Position numbers and translations under genes: made by a program. The notes under the pieces were generated by a model, which did no database searches, had not been told where the DNA came from, and was given only the letters and a program-made list of their open reading frames with translations. 64,000 nucleotides of DNA from PFJX01 sp040757575 (GTDB lineage: Bacteria; Pseudomonadota; Gammaproteobacteria; Burkholderiales; Thiobacillaceae). The stretch is taken from assembly GCA_040757575.1 (NCBI GenBank), contig JBFLXA010000003.1, positions 186,001-250,000 on the forward strand. Direction: 5' to 3'. Position 1 is the stretch's first letter; the number at the start of each line of letters is the position of its first letter. Positions 63,639 through 64,000 of the stretch are shown piece after piece.

Positions 63639-63998
63639 TCAGCGGCCGGGTTGCAGCGCGGTAATCGTTAAGGCGCCATCCAGGCGTTCCACCACGAAAC
63701 GGATGCGGTCGCCGGGTTTGACCTGGTCGAGCCAGGCGGGATCCGTAACCCGGAACATCAAGGCCAAGGCGGGCATGTCCGGATTGTCCGGATCCAGGTT
63801 GGCCAGTTGGGCCAGGCGCACATTGCTGACGGCGATCTTGCCGATATTGGAGTTGATTTTCTTCACGGTGCCGTCGGTCCAGACCCTGTCCTTGGCTTGT
63901 TCGGCATGCATGACGTGGCCGTTGTTGTCGGCGGCCAACACCGGAAGTTGGGGCGCCATGAAGAGGCCCGCAATAAGGGTGAGCGTGATGAATTTCAT
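63639..63998 (-). CDS. CusF-like protein lacking the copper ligands
   Basis: 119 aa with signal peptide. Alignable with the CusF at 48945-49286 along its length (DGTVKKIN, KPGDRIRFVVERLDGALTITALQPGR), but the copper-binding residues are changed: His to Asn59, and MPAMTM to MPALAL, with a ~9-residue insertion between. It cannot bind Cu(I) in the CusF way. Either decaying or reassigned. Its start lies two bases from the window end. Confidence 0.8.
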   Translation of the reverse strand: MKFITLTLIAGLFMAPQLPVLAADNNGHVMHAEQAKDRVWTDGTVKKINSNIGKIAVSNVRLAQLANLDPDNPDMPALALMFRVTDPAWLDQVKPGDRIRFVVERLDGALTITALQPGR

Positions 63999-64000
63999 GC

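Overview
The window is GC-rich, and its gene types fit a betaproteobacterium; this is inferred from gene families, not proven. At the left end lie two ordinary chromosomal genes: a YihY/BrkB membrane protein with a cyclic-nucleotide-binding tail, and a DUF1015 protein. Immediately after the DUF1015 stop codon begins what looks like an integrative and conjugative element (ICE): a tyrosine integrase and an excisionase-type protein (2716-4123), then a mobilisation block on the minus strand (MobH relaxase TraI, coupling protein TraD, DUF4400 membrane protein; 4250-9158), and a divergent LexA-like self-cleaving repressor (9373-9999).

A complete type II CBASS anti-phage operon (10078-14423, minus strand) lies between the repressor and the transfer operon. 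It has a patatin-type phospholipase (CapV), a DncV-like nucleotide cyclase ending in Ala-Gly, an E2-E1 fusion (Cap2) and a JAMM peptidase (Cap3). It looks less GC-rich than its flanks and has its own sigma70-like promoter.

From 14978 to 34248 runs one long plus-strand F-type type IV secretion operon, nearly every gene overlapping the next: transglycosylase, a small unknown gene, a pilin-like gene, traL, E, K, B, a DsbC-like gene, V, C, trbI-like, a TrhF-type peptidase, W, U, trbC, N, a small exported protein, F, H, G. The 5' coding part of traH carries an inserted 92-bp palindromic repeat. Three small genes follow (a membrane protein, a secreted protein, an OmpA-type lipoprotein).

The rest (35890-63998) is a copper/heavy-metal resistance island, read as ICE cargo. 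It holds: (i) a minus-strand operon with two tandem-repeat periplasmic proteins, SHOCT, a 48-aa Cys/His protein, DUF2933, an ICMT-like methyltransferase, a CopA-type P-type ATPase and a small lipoprotein; (ii) a trypsin-like/TPR protein facing away from it; (iii) a continuous minus-strand run of outer-membrane TolC lipoprotein, multicopper oxidase, cupredoxin, DUF411, CusF, Met-rich protein, CusC, His-rich protein, CusB, CusA and a periplasmic protein; (iv) a divergent copR, Cys-rich 71-aa gene and copS set; (v) a second, diverged RND operon (CusF-like protein without copper ligands, a Met-rich gene remnant, czcI-like, czcC, His-rich protein, czcB, czcA, periplasmic protein, lipoprotein). Three sites fitting TGACR-N4-TGTMA, the E. 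coli CusR half-site arrangement, sit in front of or between these units, so CopRS probably controls much of the island.

The far end of the ICE is not in the window. No tRNA, rRNA, insertion sequence or CRISPR array was seen.
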